Below are positions 54,733 to 64,000 of a stretch of DNA of 64,000 nucleotides, in pieces. This DNA comes from Methylococcaceae bacterium (GTDB lineage: Bacteria > Pseudomonadota > Gammaproteobacteria > Methylococcales > Methylomonadaceae): NCBI GenBank assembly GCA_021647145.1, contig JAKIVF010000001.1, forward strand, positions 5,794-69,793. Direction: 5' to 3'. Both the position numbers and the translations under genes were made by a program. The notes beneath the pieces were generated by a model, which ran no database searches, was not told the DNA's origin, and worked only from the letters and a program-made list of their open reading frames with translations. Position 1 is the first letter of the stretch; each line of letters starts with the position of its first letter.

Positions 54733-55557
54733 TTATTGCCAGGAAAAATTATTTTCAACCCGTAAGCCATGCATAGTCATACCATAAAGCTTTAGCTCGT
54801 TTTGACTCCATTCTTTTTGTTGACGTTTTTTTTTGATCTTTTTTAACTTTCGCTCCAGCCAGCTTTGTTTAAGTAAACGATAATTATAGCGGTAAGCCAA
54901 GCCATCTTTTTCTTTTAGCCCTCGTTCTTGTTTCATTGCTGTTTGTGTGACAGAGCCATAATGGTGTAGCCATGAAGCTCCAGTCATACCAGTAGCAATA
55001 CCGGCTTTATCAGCTTCATGAAAAAAAAGGGTGTCTTCGTAACCTAATAATTTAGGTGTGGGCTGAAAATAACCAATATCTAGCCAGACAGATTTATGGA
55101 CTGCGAGACATACAGCGTGCCTGTCGCCTATCCTAAGGCTGTTTTCCATTTTCTTTGAAGCTTTGCTGGAAAAAGCATTGAAGTCATAATCCATGGAGCC
55201 TTCTACTAAGGAAGGAGAAATAATTTTTAGTTTATTTTTTTCTGCAGTATGGATTAAATTTTCGACCCAATTAGCTGATACAAGTACATCATTATTCATG
55301 ATAATCGTCCATTCTGCTTGAAGGGCTAAGGCTCCTTGATTCCATGCTACACCACAACCTAAATTTGCTTGATTAAAAGTAAGGCCGCCTAGTGAAATTG
55401 ATTGTAGATAATTTCGCGTGTCATCAGTGGAGCCATTATCGATGACAACTAGTCGGCTCAGGTCGGTGCCATGCAGAATCATGCTATCTATACACTGGCG
55501 TGTATACTCTACTTGGTTGTAGCAGGCAAAGGTTATTGCATAGTTTGATGGATTCAT
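54733..55557 (-). CDS. family 2 glycosyltransferase
   Basis: 274 residues. The GT-A start ITFACYNQVEYTRQCIDS near 8-25 is followed by DNGSTDDTRNYL near 41-52 and the DXD-like MNNDVLV near 90-96. The C-terminal part is basic with a coiled run (KKIKKKRQQKEW). The acceptor is unknown; context points to LPS core or O-chain. It lies between the WaaE-like and the first acyltransferase genes, 9 bases from the former. Confidence 0.85.
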   Translation of the reverse strand: MNPSNYAITFACYNQVEYTRQCIDSMILHGTDLSRLVVIDNGSTDDTRNYLQSISLGGLTFNQANLGCGVAWNQGALALQAEWTIIMNNDVLVSANWVENLIHTAEKNKLKIISPSLVEGSMDYDFNAFSSKASKKMENSLRIGDRHAVCLAVHKSVWLDIGYFQPTPKLLGYEDTLFFHEADKAGIATGMTGASWLHHYGSVTQTAMKQERGLKEKDGLAYRYNYRLLKQSWLERKLKKIKKKRQQKEWSQNELKLYGMTMHGLRVENNFSWQ

Positions 55558-55584
55558 TGTTTAAGTTTTTAACAAAATAGTTGT

Positions 55585-57606
55585 TTATTGTAAATGGAAA
55601 TAATTAGTTAAGTAAAGTGAACCTGTTTCATTTAAATGATTATCATCACGATAAAGCATTTGATTATTTTTAATCGCCCAACAATAAGTTTGGTCACAAA
55701 AAGCTTTTCTTGTATCCCAGACTTTTATCGCAGGAAACTCATGTAGCACTTCAAAAGCTAAGCTACGGTATTTATTTTGCTTGGAATCTATTATAGATCG
55801 TTGTGTGGCACAAGGTTTTTTAGATGTCTGTCCGCTTATTCTCCATGGTCGTTGGCTGCAGGCAGAAGGTCTAAAGTCTAAAGCAGGGATATCTAAAACA
55901 AAAATTACTTTTTTATTAGCATTTAATAAGCGTTGAAAAGTTTCTCGCATTGTCGATTGAAAAACTTTAGCAATATCTTTTTTTTGTGATTTTTTGATAA
56001 AAGGTGTTAATTGATTCCAATGGTCTTGCTGATTTGTTTTTTTTTCTGTGAGCTGTTTTAACACGTAGCTTCCAGAATAACTACTAAGAATGACAGTTTT
56101 GACAGTTGGTGTTTCTATTGCAATTTCTAATGCTTTATTAATAAGAGAGGTGCATTCTTTATCGGGGTTATTAAAAAAAGGTAGGCAAGAACTAACACCA
56201 AAATTAAATAGATTGCCTCCTGTCAGTAGGGGTTTGCTGATTAGTCCTGGGTAAAGGTGATTCGCATGACTGTCACCAATTAACATTGCAGTAGCTGGTT
56301 TATTATTGCTTTGTTGTAAACAAAAAACATAAGCTCCATATTTATCTAGGCAGGATGGTTGGGTTATTAAATTATTTTTTTTCCAAGGAATTAGTCCTAC
56401 TTCACCTGCACTCCAATTAGAGTAAACAGAAAGACGTTTAGGGTAACCTTGTTTTTGGTAGACTTGAAATCCAATGGCTCCAACTAAAAATAAACTAATT
56501 AATAAGCCAATGGGTATTATCCAATGGTTTCGATAACGGAATTTTTTTTCAATAAATTGATATGTCCCCCATGCCAAAATGCAGCTTAATAACAATGCAA
56601 AAAAACGCAAGCTTGAGCTTGGTCTTTCCATCTCAATAATCTGTAAATAGCTTAATATTGGCCAATGCCATAAATAAAGAGGATAACTAATTAAGCCAAT
56701 AAAAATTGCTGTTTTATTGGAAAGAATATGGCGATTGAACCAGGCTTTTTCTCCAGCTATAATAATACAAGCTGCGCCAATAGCAGGCATGAGTGCCCAT
56801 CCACCGGGGAACAATATGTTTTTTATGTTGAAGCCAATCCATGCAGTAATAATAAGAATGAAGCCAAACCAGGAAAGAATATTGGCAAAACTTTTATCTT
56901 TATCAACTGGTTGGTGGATCAGTATGTGATGGGTGACTTTGTCGAAGGTGGGGCGAAAATATAAATTAATGTATGCAACTGAGCTACCTATTAATAATTC
57001 CCATGCCCTTGTCTGAGGGTGAAAAAAGACTTTATCAGGGTTGTTTTCGATTTGATTTATATTTAGCAAAAAAGAAAAAACCAGGCAGACTAAAATGATT
57101 GAGATAGGGGTAAGGTGGAGCCGAAAAGCCAGTATAAGTAGTAAAGGAAAAATTAAATAAAACTGTTCTTCAATACTCAATGACCAAAGGTGTAATAGGG
57201 GTTTTAACTCCGCAGAAGTATCAAAATACCCCGCTTCATTTTCTAAAATAAAATTAGAAATATAAATGGCTCCAGCCGATATGTGTTTTCCTAGTAATTG
57301 GTATTCATCAGACAATAAAATAAACCAACCAGAAATTAAGCAAAATATAAGAACTACAAGTAAGGCTGGAAAAATACGCTTTATTCGTCGGCTATAGAAT
57401 TCTAATAAACTAAAATTGTTCTGAGTCAGTCCTTTTAAAATAATTCCAGTAATTAAGTAACCAGAAATAACAAAAAAAATATCTACGCCAATAAAACCTC
57501 CTCTTAAGAAACGAGGATATGCATGGAATATTATGACTAATAAGATTGCGAAAGCGCGAAGTCCATCAATATCCGGTCGATAATTTAGATGTGGGTTATG
57601 AGTCAT
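55585..57606 (-). CDS. OafA-type acyltransferase with C-terminal SGNH domain
   Basis: 673 residues. An acyltransferase-3 membrane domain (about 1-375) begins RPDIDGLRAFAILLVIIFHA (10-29) and includes FIGVDIFFVISGYLI near 38-52. A linker helix leads to a periplasmic SGNH-hydrolase-like domain (about 420-670) with IGDSHANH (Ser nucleophile) and DDNHLNETG (Asp-xx-His). Such proteins O-acetylate O-antigen or other surface glycans. It sits among glycosyltransferases and the ligase gene. Confidence 0.92.
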   Translation of the reverse strand: MTHNPHLNYRPDIDGLRAFAILLVIIFHAYPRFLRGGFIGVDIFFVISGYLITGIILKGLTQNNFSLLEFYSRRIKRIFPALLVVLIFCLISGWFILLSDEYQLLGKHISAGAIYISNFILENEAGYFDTSAELKPLLHLWSLSIEEQFYLIFPLLLILAFRLHLTPISIILVCLVFSFLLNINQIENNPDKVFFHPQTRAWELLIGSSVAYINLYFRPTFDKVTHHILIHQPVDKDKSFANILSWFGFILIITAWIGFNIKNILFPGGWALMPAIGAACIIIAGEKAWFNRHILSNKTAIFIGLISYPLYLWHWPILSYLQIIEMERPSSSLRFFALLLSCILAWGTYQFIEKKFRYRNHWIIPIGLLISLFLVGAIGFQVYQKQGYPKRLSVYSNWSAGEVGLIPWKKNNLITQPSCLDKYGAYVFCLQQSNNKPATAMLIGDSHANHLYPGLISKPLLTGGNLFNFGVSSCLPFFNNPDKECTSLINKALEIAIETPTVKTVILSSYSGSYVLKQLTEKKTNQQDHWNQLTPFIKKSQKKDIAKVFQSTMRETFQRLLNANKKVIFVLDIPALDFRPSACSQRPWRISGQTSKKPCATQRSIIDSKQNKYRSLAFEVLHEFPAIKVWDTRKAFCDQTYCWAIKNNQMLYRDDNHLNETGSLYLTNYFHLQ

Positions 57607-57621
57607 TGTTGTTTGGACAGA

Positions 57622-58992
57622 CTAGGAAACAAATTTATTTTTGATTGAGTGTTCTCCAGCTATTTGAGCCGTTAATCCTGCGATGATTAAGCCATAAAAA
57701 CTAGATAAATATTTTAAGTTAAATACTTCTATGCTAATACTACAGATTACTAGACAAGTGATATACGCAAGTCCAAGCTGAGCTGCTTTTGCAATATCAG
57801 GGGTTTTATGTTTTGCATTTTTAGCGAATAGAAAAAAAGGGGCAAAAAATAAAAAAAATACGGATAGTGTGCCTGTAATGCCAGAACGGAGTGTGTTTGC
57901 TAATAGTTCATTGTGGGTGCCACAGCATGCGAGTGTTCCTTTGGCTGCTTCTGAAGCCGTTGAACTAAACCAAGGTTCATTCAAAAATGCTGCGTACCCC
58001 TTGTTTCCATAGCCAAAAAGAGGATTATGTAAAAAAAGTTGCCAAGATATTTTCCATATTGAAAGTCTAAGTCCTGTTGGTGAGTCTACATTAGAGTGAT
58101 TAAGCCAGTTGATAATTTCATAAAAACCGCTAGATGACCTATTGCCTGGATAGGTGAAAAAGCCAGCAGATGATATAAAGTAAAATGTAATAAGGAGTAT
58201 TAATAGCCAAGGAAGGTAATGACGTATTGTGCGAAAATTAAAAACCAACCAAATTATTAGAATAAAAGGGATTGCTAACCAGGCTCCTCGAGTCCCTGAG
58301 CCTATGACTAAAGTTAAACCTATTAGAAAGCCAGATGCTTGATATAAACGCCAAATTAATGATGGTTTTGACGGTGTTGTTAAATGAAATAGGCAAAAAC
58401 TGGTAAGAACAGTTGTGTATGTGCCAAAAGCATTAGGCCTGACAAAGGCAGTGGCGTATCGCCCCAGTTCATTAGCAACTACTTCAGGGTGAAGAAAGAG
58501 AGATAGCGCTATTGCCCATAATGCTAAGGGTGATGTCAGAGCTAATAAATGAGAAAAATTAACTTTTTTATAAATAAAAAAAAATAATATTGGGATTGAG
58601 AATAACATTCTTGATGGTCCGTCATAGGCTCTTATAAGCCAGTCTTGTCTTCCAAGTTGGCTTAAAAATATTGCAATGACTGGTAGTGACAAGGCAAGCA
58701 GGGTAGGCCAAATAATGTTAAGTCTGTTTGTTTGTATAAGAAGGGTGGTGCTTTTTTTTATATAAAAAAGTGAAGGGATCAGGAGTAAAAACAAACAAGT
58801 GTTTGTCATTCCTTTTATGGATAAAAAGCCTAAAATGCTGGCAAGTAATACAAGTATTAAATAAGAATCAAGCCACTTGTTTTCTGGCCGGCCAAGTAAA
58901 TTTAATTGCCTAAGTGTCATGTATATTTTATTAGATAATCTGATGCTTGTTATGAGCGAAAAAGTTAGCAAGGGGCTTGTTTGAAAGCGCAT
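57622..58992 (-). CDS. O-antigen ligase family protein (WaaL/Wzy_C)
   Basis: 456 residues with about 11-12 membrane helices. The large periplasmic loop carries TGLRLSIWKISWQLFLHNP near 297-315 and FGYGNKGYAAF, the Wzy_C/WaaL region, and HNELL with the conserved His. The family joins O-antigen to lipid A-core or, less often, polymerises O-units (Wzy). An internal ATG at 58920 could be the start. Neither has a clear Shine-Dalgarno. It lies 15 bases before the OafA-type gene. Confidence 0.85.
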   Translation of the reverse strand: MRFQTSPLLTFSLITSIRLSNKIYMTLRQLNLLGRPENKWLDSYLILVLLASILGFLSIKGMTNTCLFLLLIPSLFYIKKSTTLLIQTNRLNIIWPTLLALSLPVIAIFLSQLGRQDWLIRAYDGPSRMLFSIPILFFFIYKKVNFSHLLALTSPLALWAIALSLFLHPEVVANELGRYATAFVRPNAFGTYTTVLTSFCLFHLTTPSKPSLIWRLYQASGFLIGLTLVIGSGTRGAWLAIPFILIIWLVFNFRTIRHYLPWLLILLITFYFISSAGFFTYPGNRSSSGFYEIINWLNHSNVDSPTGLRLSIWKISWQLFLHNPLFGYGNKGYAAFLNEPWFSSTASEAAKGTLACCGTHNELLANTLRSGITGTLSVFFLFFAPFFLFAKNAKHKTPDIAKAAQLGLAYITCLVICSISIEVFNLKYLSSFYGLIIAGLTAQIAGEHSIKNKFVS

Positions 58993-59085
58993 ATTTTATA
59001 ATGATATGAAAACAAAAGTATAACTATTCACCTAATGTTAGTTTAAGTGTGGCTGGTTATGTAAAAAATGATTATTTTAGAGGAG

Positions 59086-60123
59086 TCATTCTTTTTCAGA
59101 TATTACATAATGAGATGATTTCAAAAGAAATCTTTTTTCAACTAAATGCCAAGATAAATAAGAAACTATGAATATGCAAAAGGCTAGTGATATTAGACCT
59201 AAAATGATATTTGAAAAGAGATCATAATAAATAAATATTTGTATAATTGGAAAGTGCCAAATATATACCCCGAAGGACAAGTCTCCATATTTGCCAAAGT
59301 TTCCAAGGTAGCTAAAAATTGTAGCAAAATAAATGATCACTACTGCCAATGCAGCAGGGTATAGGTAATTTACATTAATGATAAAGATGTGTGTTAGAAG
59401 AATTGCTAAAGATGCTATTAAAATTGGTAAATAGTGTTTGTGAAAAAAATCAAAATAATAATAAAGAAATGCGCCTGAGATAAAAAAGGTCATTTGTCCT
59501 GGAAGCTGTCTTTCGAGCCTTATAAATATATCCATTTCATAGTGGGATGAAAGCCAAAACATGGTGAAAGAATAAAAAAGAGATAATAAATAAATAGAAC
59601 AAAGAACAAGAACTTTGTTTGATTTTGAAAGTATATAAGCAATAATTGGAACTAAACAATAAAACATGACTTCAATTTTAATTGTCCAAAGAGCGCCATT
59701 AACTACATGCCAAGGGTTTCCGTTGAATACACCGGGAAGAGTAAGGTGAATAAAATTTAAAGTGAGTAAGTTAAAAAAAATATATTTTAGAAACTCTATA
59801 TTGAAGTAATTATAAAATGATTCGGTAGAGATAAAAAACATAAAAAATGCTGATAAAATAATAACAGTAAAATATCCGGGAAATATTCGTCTTGCTCTTT
59901 TGATGGCATAGGTTATTATTTTTGGGTTAGAGTCAAAGCTCATGAAAATTAAAAAACCACTGATAATAAAAAAAGAATCAACGGCGCTTTTCGAATTAAG
60001 AAGCTGACTATATATATTGAGTATTTCAAGCTTTGTTAGCATTTCTACATGAACAATCGCCACTATGATAGCCAGTATTAATCTTAGGATGTCGAAATTA
60101 TTTGATTTTTTAGTAATATACAT
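59086..60123 (-). CDS. acyltransferase 3 family membrane protein
   Basis: 345 residues, no SGNH part. The start NNFDILRLILAIIVAIVHVE near 8-27 carries the family His; SAVDSFFIISGFLIF near 46-60 and FGVYIWHFPIIQIFIYY near 290-306 are the usual later motifs. About ten helices. It is strikingly AT-rich, even relative to the rest of the window, and is separated by 50-90 bases on either side, which may mean independent acquisition. Likely O-acylation of a surface sugar. Confidence 0.87.
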   Translation of the reverse strand: MYITKKSNNFDILRLILAIIVAIVHVEMLTKLEILNIYSQLLNSKSAVDSFFIISGFLIFMSFDSNPKIITYAIKRARRIFPGYFTVIILSAFFMFFISTESFYNYFNIEFLKYIFFNLLTLNFIHLTLPGVFNGNPWHVVNGALWTIKIEVMFYCLVPIIAYILSKSNKVLVLCSIYLLSLFYSFTMFWLSSHYEMDIFIRLERQLPGQMTFFISGAFLYYYFDFFHKHYLPILIASLAILLTHIFIINVNYLYPAALAVVIIYFATIFSYLGNFGKYGDLSFGVYIWHFPIIQIFIYYDLFSNIILGLISLAFCIFIVSYLSWHLVEKRFLLKSSHYVISEKE

Positions 60124-60172
60124 TTTGATTTTATAGATGCGGTCTCTATATTCACAAATACGAGGTTAATAT

Positions 60173-61276
60173 TTAAATTGTGGCAGTGTTTATTTTTAAT
60201 GCCAGATCAATATATTCGATGACTTTTTTGCTAGTTAATTTCTCAAGACATTCACTTTTACTAAGTCTATGCTTATCACAGCCTTCTTGATAGCACGGGA
60301 CACAGCTACCCTCGCCCTGTACTAAAAAAACATTATTAATATGTTGTGATCCTTTTGTTATAAAAGGATTTTGGTTAAGATGATAATTAATCGGCCAGGG
60401 CGCCCATTTAACAGGGTTGGATGGTCCAAATAATGCGATCACTTGTGTACCTGTTGCTGCGGCTAAATGTGTGATGCCTGTGTCTGGGCCAATAAATAGT
60501 TTGGCGTGTGAAATAATATGGCTTAAATTTGCTAAAGAAATTTTCCCTGCAAGGTTAAGGGTGTTTTTTGGTAATTTTTTTTGTATTTGATGAATATAAA
60601 CTTTTTCATCTTCACTAGGGCCGCCAGAAAGGATTATTTTTAGTTCTCGTGATTGTAGATATTCTCCTATTTCTATCCATCCTTGATTGTGCCATTGTTT
60701 ATATCTCCATTGGGGGTGAACATGTAAAACAGCATAGTTCTCAGTAATGTTAAAATTAGCGGGAGCTAAAAATTTTTCTGATTTTGGAGGGACTAAGTCA
60801 TAGAGAGAAGGAACATTTAAAATGCTAGAAAGTTTAAGAAACTCTAGGATAGTGTGGTTTTCAATATTATCAAATTCAATCCAGCCCTGAGTAAAAAATC
60901 TTTTCCACCAGCCTTTTTCTGGGCGAGGAGGAACAAAGCCAATTCTATTTGAAGCAGATATTAAGCCGTATAAAAATCGGCGATCACCAGTTTGTGTCAC
61001 AATACAAAGGTTATATTTACGAAAAATTTTTTTAAATAAAATAATTGTGTCGGTGAAGTTTGGGTGCTGGACTGTGGTTACAACTTCTCGTATGTCAGGG
61101 TTTCCTTCCAGCATTGAGGCTGTGTGGGAATAGACTAAAACATCAATATTTGAGTCTGGGTACGCTTTTTTAAAGGATCTTATTAAAGGTGTGGTTAATA
61201 GTACGTCGCCAAGGTAACGCATTGAAATTATCAGAATGGTATGAGGCGATTTTTGCAAAGAAAATTGTTGTTTCAT
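60173..61276 (-). CDS. family 9 glycosyltransferase (heptosyltransferase-like)
   Basis: 367 residues, two Rossmann domains of GT-B. ILIISMRYLGDVLLTTPLIR near 14-33 is the GT9 acceptor-side start. GPDTGITHLAAATGTQVIALFG near 265-286 binds the ADP-heptose part. The C-terminal Cys-rich GSCVPCYQEGC near 320-330 is found in heptosyltransferase III/WaaQ-like members. It should act on LPS inner core. First gene of the block, divergent from msbA across 118 bases. Confidence 0.9.
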   Translation of the reverse strand: MKQQFSLQKSPHTILIISMRYLGDVLLTTPLIRSFKKAYPDSNIDVLVYSHTASMLEGNPDIREVVTTVQHPNFTDTIILFKKIFRKYNLCIVTQTGDRRFLYGLISASNRIGFVPPRPEKGWWKRFFTQGWIEFDNIENHTILEFLKLSSILNVPSLYDLVPPKSEKFLAPANFNITENYAVLHVHPQWRYKQWHNQGWIEIGEYLQSRELKIILSGGPSEDEKVYIHQIQKKLPKNTLNLAGKISLANLSHIISHAKLFIGPDTGITHLAAATGTQVIALFGPSNPVKWAPWPINYHLNQNPFITKGSQHINNVFLVQGEGSCVPCYQEGCDKHRLSKSECLEKLTSKKVIEYIDLALKINTATI

Positions 61277-61394
61277 ATTGTGTGTTTATACAGCTGGCTA
61301 GGCTAATATAGCATAACTTGAAAGTAAGTTGATGTGGTTGTTGGTTTGTCCTGAAATGATGTTCAAAGTAAAGTGATAAGAGGTTGTTAAATTA

Positions 61395-63143
61395 ATGAAA
61401 AACAAAACAAGGAAACGCTCAGGACGTGTAGTCTATAAACGGCTTATGAGTTATGTGTTCCCTTATTGGCGTATTTTTGCGCTAAGTATTCTAGGCTTTT
61501 TGTTGTATGCATCAACGCAGCCAATGGTGGCGATGATTATTCAGCACATTATTGATACATTAAATACGGAAGAGAGGGTTGGAATAGAATATTTGCCCTT
61601 ATTTTTTATTGCTTTATTCTTTGTTCGAGGTATAGGTTCATTTTTGGGTAATTATTTTTTGGCTAGAATTTCTGGGAATGTTATTCATAATTTGAGATGT
61701 GAATTATTCAATCATTATACTGCTCTTCCTACTCAATATTTTGACAATCATAATAGTGGCTATTTGATTTCTCGAATTACACACAATGTAGGTGAAGTGA
61801 CTAGGGCAACAACAGATTCAGTGAGGTCATTTGTTAGAGAAGGTTTAACTGCGCTAGGCTTGCTGATATTTTTAACTTACACAAATTGGCAATTATCTAT
61901 GGTTTTTCTGGCAATTGCGCCAATTGTTGCTTTTATGGTGAGTTATGTCAGTAAGAGGTTAAAGCGGTTGAGCCGGAATATGCAGAATACAGTAGGTGAT
62001 TTGACGCATATTACATCGGAAATGGTAACTGGAAATAGAATTGTTAAAAGTTTTGGTGGAGAGGAATACGAAAGAGAAAGGTTTAAAGAGGTTAGTTTAG
62101 ATAACAGACGTCAATATTTAAAGCTAATTATGACTATGGCTATTCATAACCCTTTAATGCAATTTGTTGTTTCATTAGCGCTTGCGGGATTAATGTATCT
62201 TGCTTTAATAATCATGAAAGATGCGGGAGCAGGAGAGTTTGTGGCTTATTTAACGGCCGCTTTTTTCTTGCCGAAGCCGATTAGACAGTTGAGTGATGCA
62301 AATGCAGAAATTCAGAGAGGAATAGCGGCAGCTGAATCACTATTTGAAGTTTTAGATGAATCAATTGAAAAGGACAGTGGTAATTATCAAAATACAAATT
62401 GCACAGGAAAAATTGAAATAAAAAATTTATCTTTTCAATATAAAGACACTGAGTTGCTTGCATTAAAAAATATAAGCTTGGTAATTGAGTCTGGTCAGAC
62501 TGTTGCTTTGGTGGGTGCATCAGGGGGAGGAAAAAGCACATTAATAAATTTATTACCAAGGTTTTATGACTATACGGAAGGAAAAATTCTGCTGGATGGA
62601 GTGGATATAAAAAATTATAAGTTAAGAGAATTAAGAAAACGTATTGCGTTAGTTACGCAGAATGTAACTTTGTTCAACGCAACGATAGCAAAAAATATCG
62701 CATATGGAATGGTAGGAGAGGTGAGCAGAGAAAGTATAATAACTGCTGCAAGAGATGCATATGCGATGGAGTTTATTGAAAAAATGCCTAATGGGTTAGA
62801 TACAGATATTGGTGAAAATGGAGTGAAATTATCGGGAGGGCAAAGACAACGCTTGGCTTTAGCGAGAGCTCTATTGAAGGATGCGCCAGTTTTGATTCTA
62901 GATGAAGCAACATCTGCATTAGATACGGAATCTGAAAGATATATACAAAAAGCACTAAGCAGGGTGATGAAAAATAGAACAACAGTCGTTGTAGCTCATA
63001 GATTGTCAACTATTGAAACTGCGGACATTATCGTTGTAATGGATAAAGGGAGGGTAATTGAAAAGGGGGCGCATAAGGATTTGATAATTAAAAATGGTGC
63101 TTATGCAAGGTTACATGGAATGCAGTTTCGAGAGATTGAATAA
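61395..63143 (+). CDS. msbA: lipid A / LPS export ABC transporter MsbA
   Basis: Flips lipid A-core across the inner membrane. 582 residues: six transmembrane helices (about 20-310), then an ATPase domain (about 335-575) with P-loop GASGGGKST (376-384), Q-loop LVTQN, signature LSGGQRQRLALARALL near 476-491, Walker B VLILDEATSALD near 496-507 and the switch His in VVAHRLS. Full length and canonical. Placed beside the core and O-antigen genes it serves. Confidence 0.94.
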   Translation: MKNKTRKRSGRVVYKRLMSYVFPYWRIFALSILGFLLYASTQPMVAMIIQHIIDTLNTEERVGIEYLPLFFIALFFVRGIGSFLGNYFLARISGNVIHNLRCELFNHYTALPTQYFDNHNSGYLISRITHNVGEVTRATTDSVRSFVREGLTALGLLIFLTYTNWQLSMVFLAIAPIVAFMVSYVSKRLKRLSRNMQNTVGDLTHITSEMVTGNRIVKSFGGEEYERERFKEVSLDNRRQYLKLIMTMAIHNPLMQFVVSLALAGLMYLALIIMKDAGAGEFVAYLTAAFFLPKPIRQLSDANAEIQRGIAAAESLFEVLDESIEKDSGNYQNTNCTGKIEIKNLSFQYKDTELLALKNISLVIESGQTVALVGASGGGKSTLINLLPRFYDYTEGKILLDGVDIKNYKLRELRKRIALVTQNVTLFNATIAKNIAYGMVGEVSRESIITAARDAYAMEFIEKMPNGLDTDIGENGVKLSGGQRQRLALARALLKDAPVLILDEATSALDTESERYIQKALSRVMKNRTTVVVAHRLSTIETADIIVVMDKGRVIEKGAHKDLIIKNGAYARLHGMQFREIE

Positions 63144-63286
63144 AAGAGATAAGGTGTCGTTTACATTATTGTAAGTAAAATAGATCAATTTTTTATTAAG
63201 TTCGAAAAATTTACGACTATTTTTTGAGAGGGTTAAATGAATTTTATAATGAAGCGTTCCGTATAGAAATAAGTTCAAAAATAAGA

Positions 63287-63314
63287 TTGACAGTCAAAAG
63301 ATAATCTGTAGAAT
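63287..63314 (+). promoter_or_regulatory. rRNA operon promoter
   Basis: TTGACA (63287-63292) and TAGAAT (63309-63314) with a 16-base spacer; transcription probably starts near 63320. A second, weaker pair lies upstream (TTGAGA 63224-63229, TATAAT 63245-63250, 15-base spacer), which may be P1 of a tandem arrangement. The sequence between and before them is AT-rich and could act as an UP element. Confidence 0.8.
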
Positions 63315-63364
63315 AGACGGACTCAGCAGAACGGAAGTTTAGCTGAAAAGGCATTGGCCTTTAA

Positions 63365-63376
63365 GCTCTTTAAAAA
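63365..63376 (+). promoter_or_regulatory. boxA antitermination site in the rRNA leader
   Basis: GCTCTTTAAAAA matches the boxA core GCTCTTTAACAA except at one position. It lies 50 bases after the promoter, as in other rrn leaders, and would recruit NusB-S10 for antitermination. A leader hairpin follows at 63467-63488 (arms AGAGTCTT / AAGGCTCT, one G-U pair). Confidence 0.8.
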
Positions 63377-63587
63377 CGAAATCGAAATAATTTGTGTGGG
63401 TACTTGTGCTGGATATTTTAGCTGTAGTAAAAATATTCGACACGATATTCACGTCAATTCAAAAAAAGAGTCTTCGCGAGAAGGCTCTGTGAAAAAACGT
63501 CAATAAGTAAATTTTTGGTTGATTATCTCAACTGGAATTGTCGAGCCAAGATTGGAAACTAATCTTACTTAGTTTCAAACTGATTAT

Positions 63588-64000
<413 letters not shown>

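Overview
The window comes from a low-GC gammaproteobacterium. The partial 16S rRNA at the right edge has signature stretches that I associate with Methylococcales (type I methanotrophs; Methyloprofundus-like lineages are AT-rich). That placement is recalled from memory of the family, not from a search. No methane-oxidation genes lie in the window. Nearly everything is chromosomal housekeeping in gene orders conserved across gammaproteobacteria, with a few lineage-specific insertions. I see no prophage, insertion sequence, CRISPR array or tRNA.

Layout. 1-6.8 kb: pcnB-folK-panB-panC, an MscS-type channel, panD, then rpmG and rpmB on the other strand. pcnB has no ATG, GTG or TTG at its proper start and probably begins at AUU. 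6.9-10.1 kb: gshB, a TonB-type protein, yqgE and ruvX. 10.1-11.2 kb: a 156-bp palindromic MITE-like element, a solitary TusB/DsrH-like gene and a 52-residue membrane peptide. 11.3-18.7 kb: gpsA-secB-rhodanese, a divergent ArsR-family regulator resembling persulfide sensors, then gpmI-envC-ctpA and a small membrane protein. 18.8-26.7 kb: sulfite reductase with its DUF934 partner, nhaD, ampG-xthA, rpmE and gltA. 26.8-39.6 kb: divergent mrcA / pilMNOPQ, then aroK-aroB-damX-hemE, a very conserved order.

39.6-49.2 kb, all on the minus strand: a small secreted protein, a methyltransferase, a hydroxyacid dehydrogenase, and a complete MoxR-DUF58-DUF4381-BatA-BatB-BatD set. BatB carries eleven perfect 9-bp repeats encoding Asn-Lys-Asp. 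49.3-53.1 kb: a peptide transporter, a DUF4124 protein, an SDR dehydrogenase coupled to a CPXCG zinc-ribbon protein, a small helical periplasmic protein and rubredoxin. 53.2-63.1 kb: a MetF-like protein, then a minus-strand surface-polysaccharide block (two family-2 glycosyltransferases, two acyltransferases, an O-antigen ligase and a family-9 glycosyltransferase) diverging from msbA. 63.2-64 kb: rRNA promoter, boxA and the 5' part of the 16S gene.

The genes make coherent blocks: pantothenate and folate synthesis; envelope growth and type IV pilus alignment; LPS assembly and export. Sulfur handling recurs (TusB, rhodanese, candidate persulfide sensor, sulfite reductase), but in separate transcription units. 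Three real genes shorter than 60 codons (rpmG, rubredoxin, the 52-residue peptide) are included. I found no convincing new multi-gene system. The best leads are the AUU start of pcnB, the candidate persulfide-sensing regulator beside a rhodanese, the palindromic element, and the small secreted or membrane proteins.
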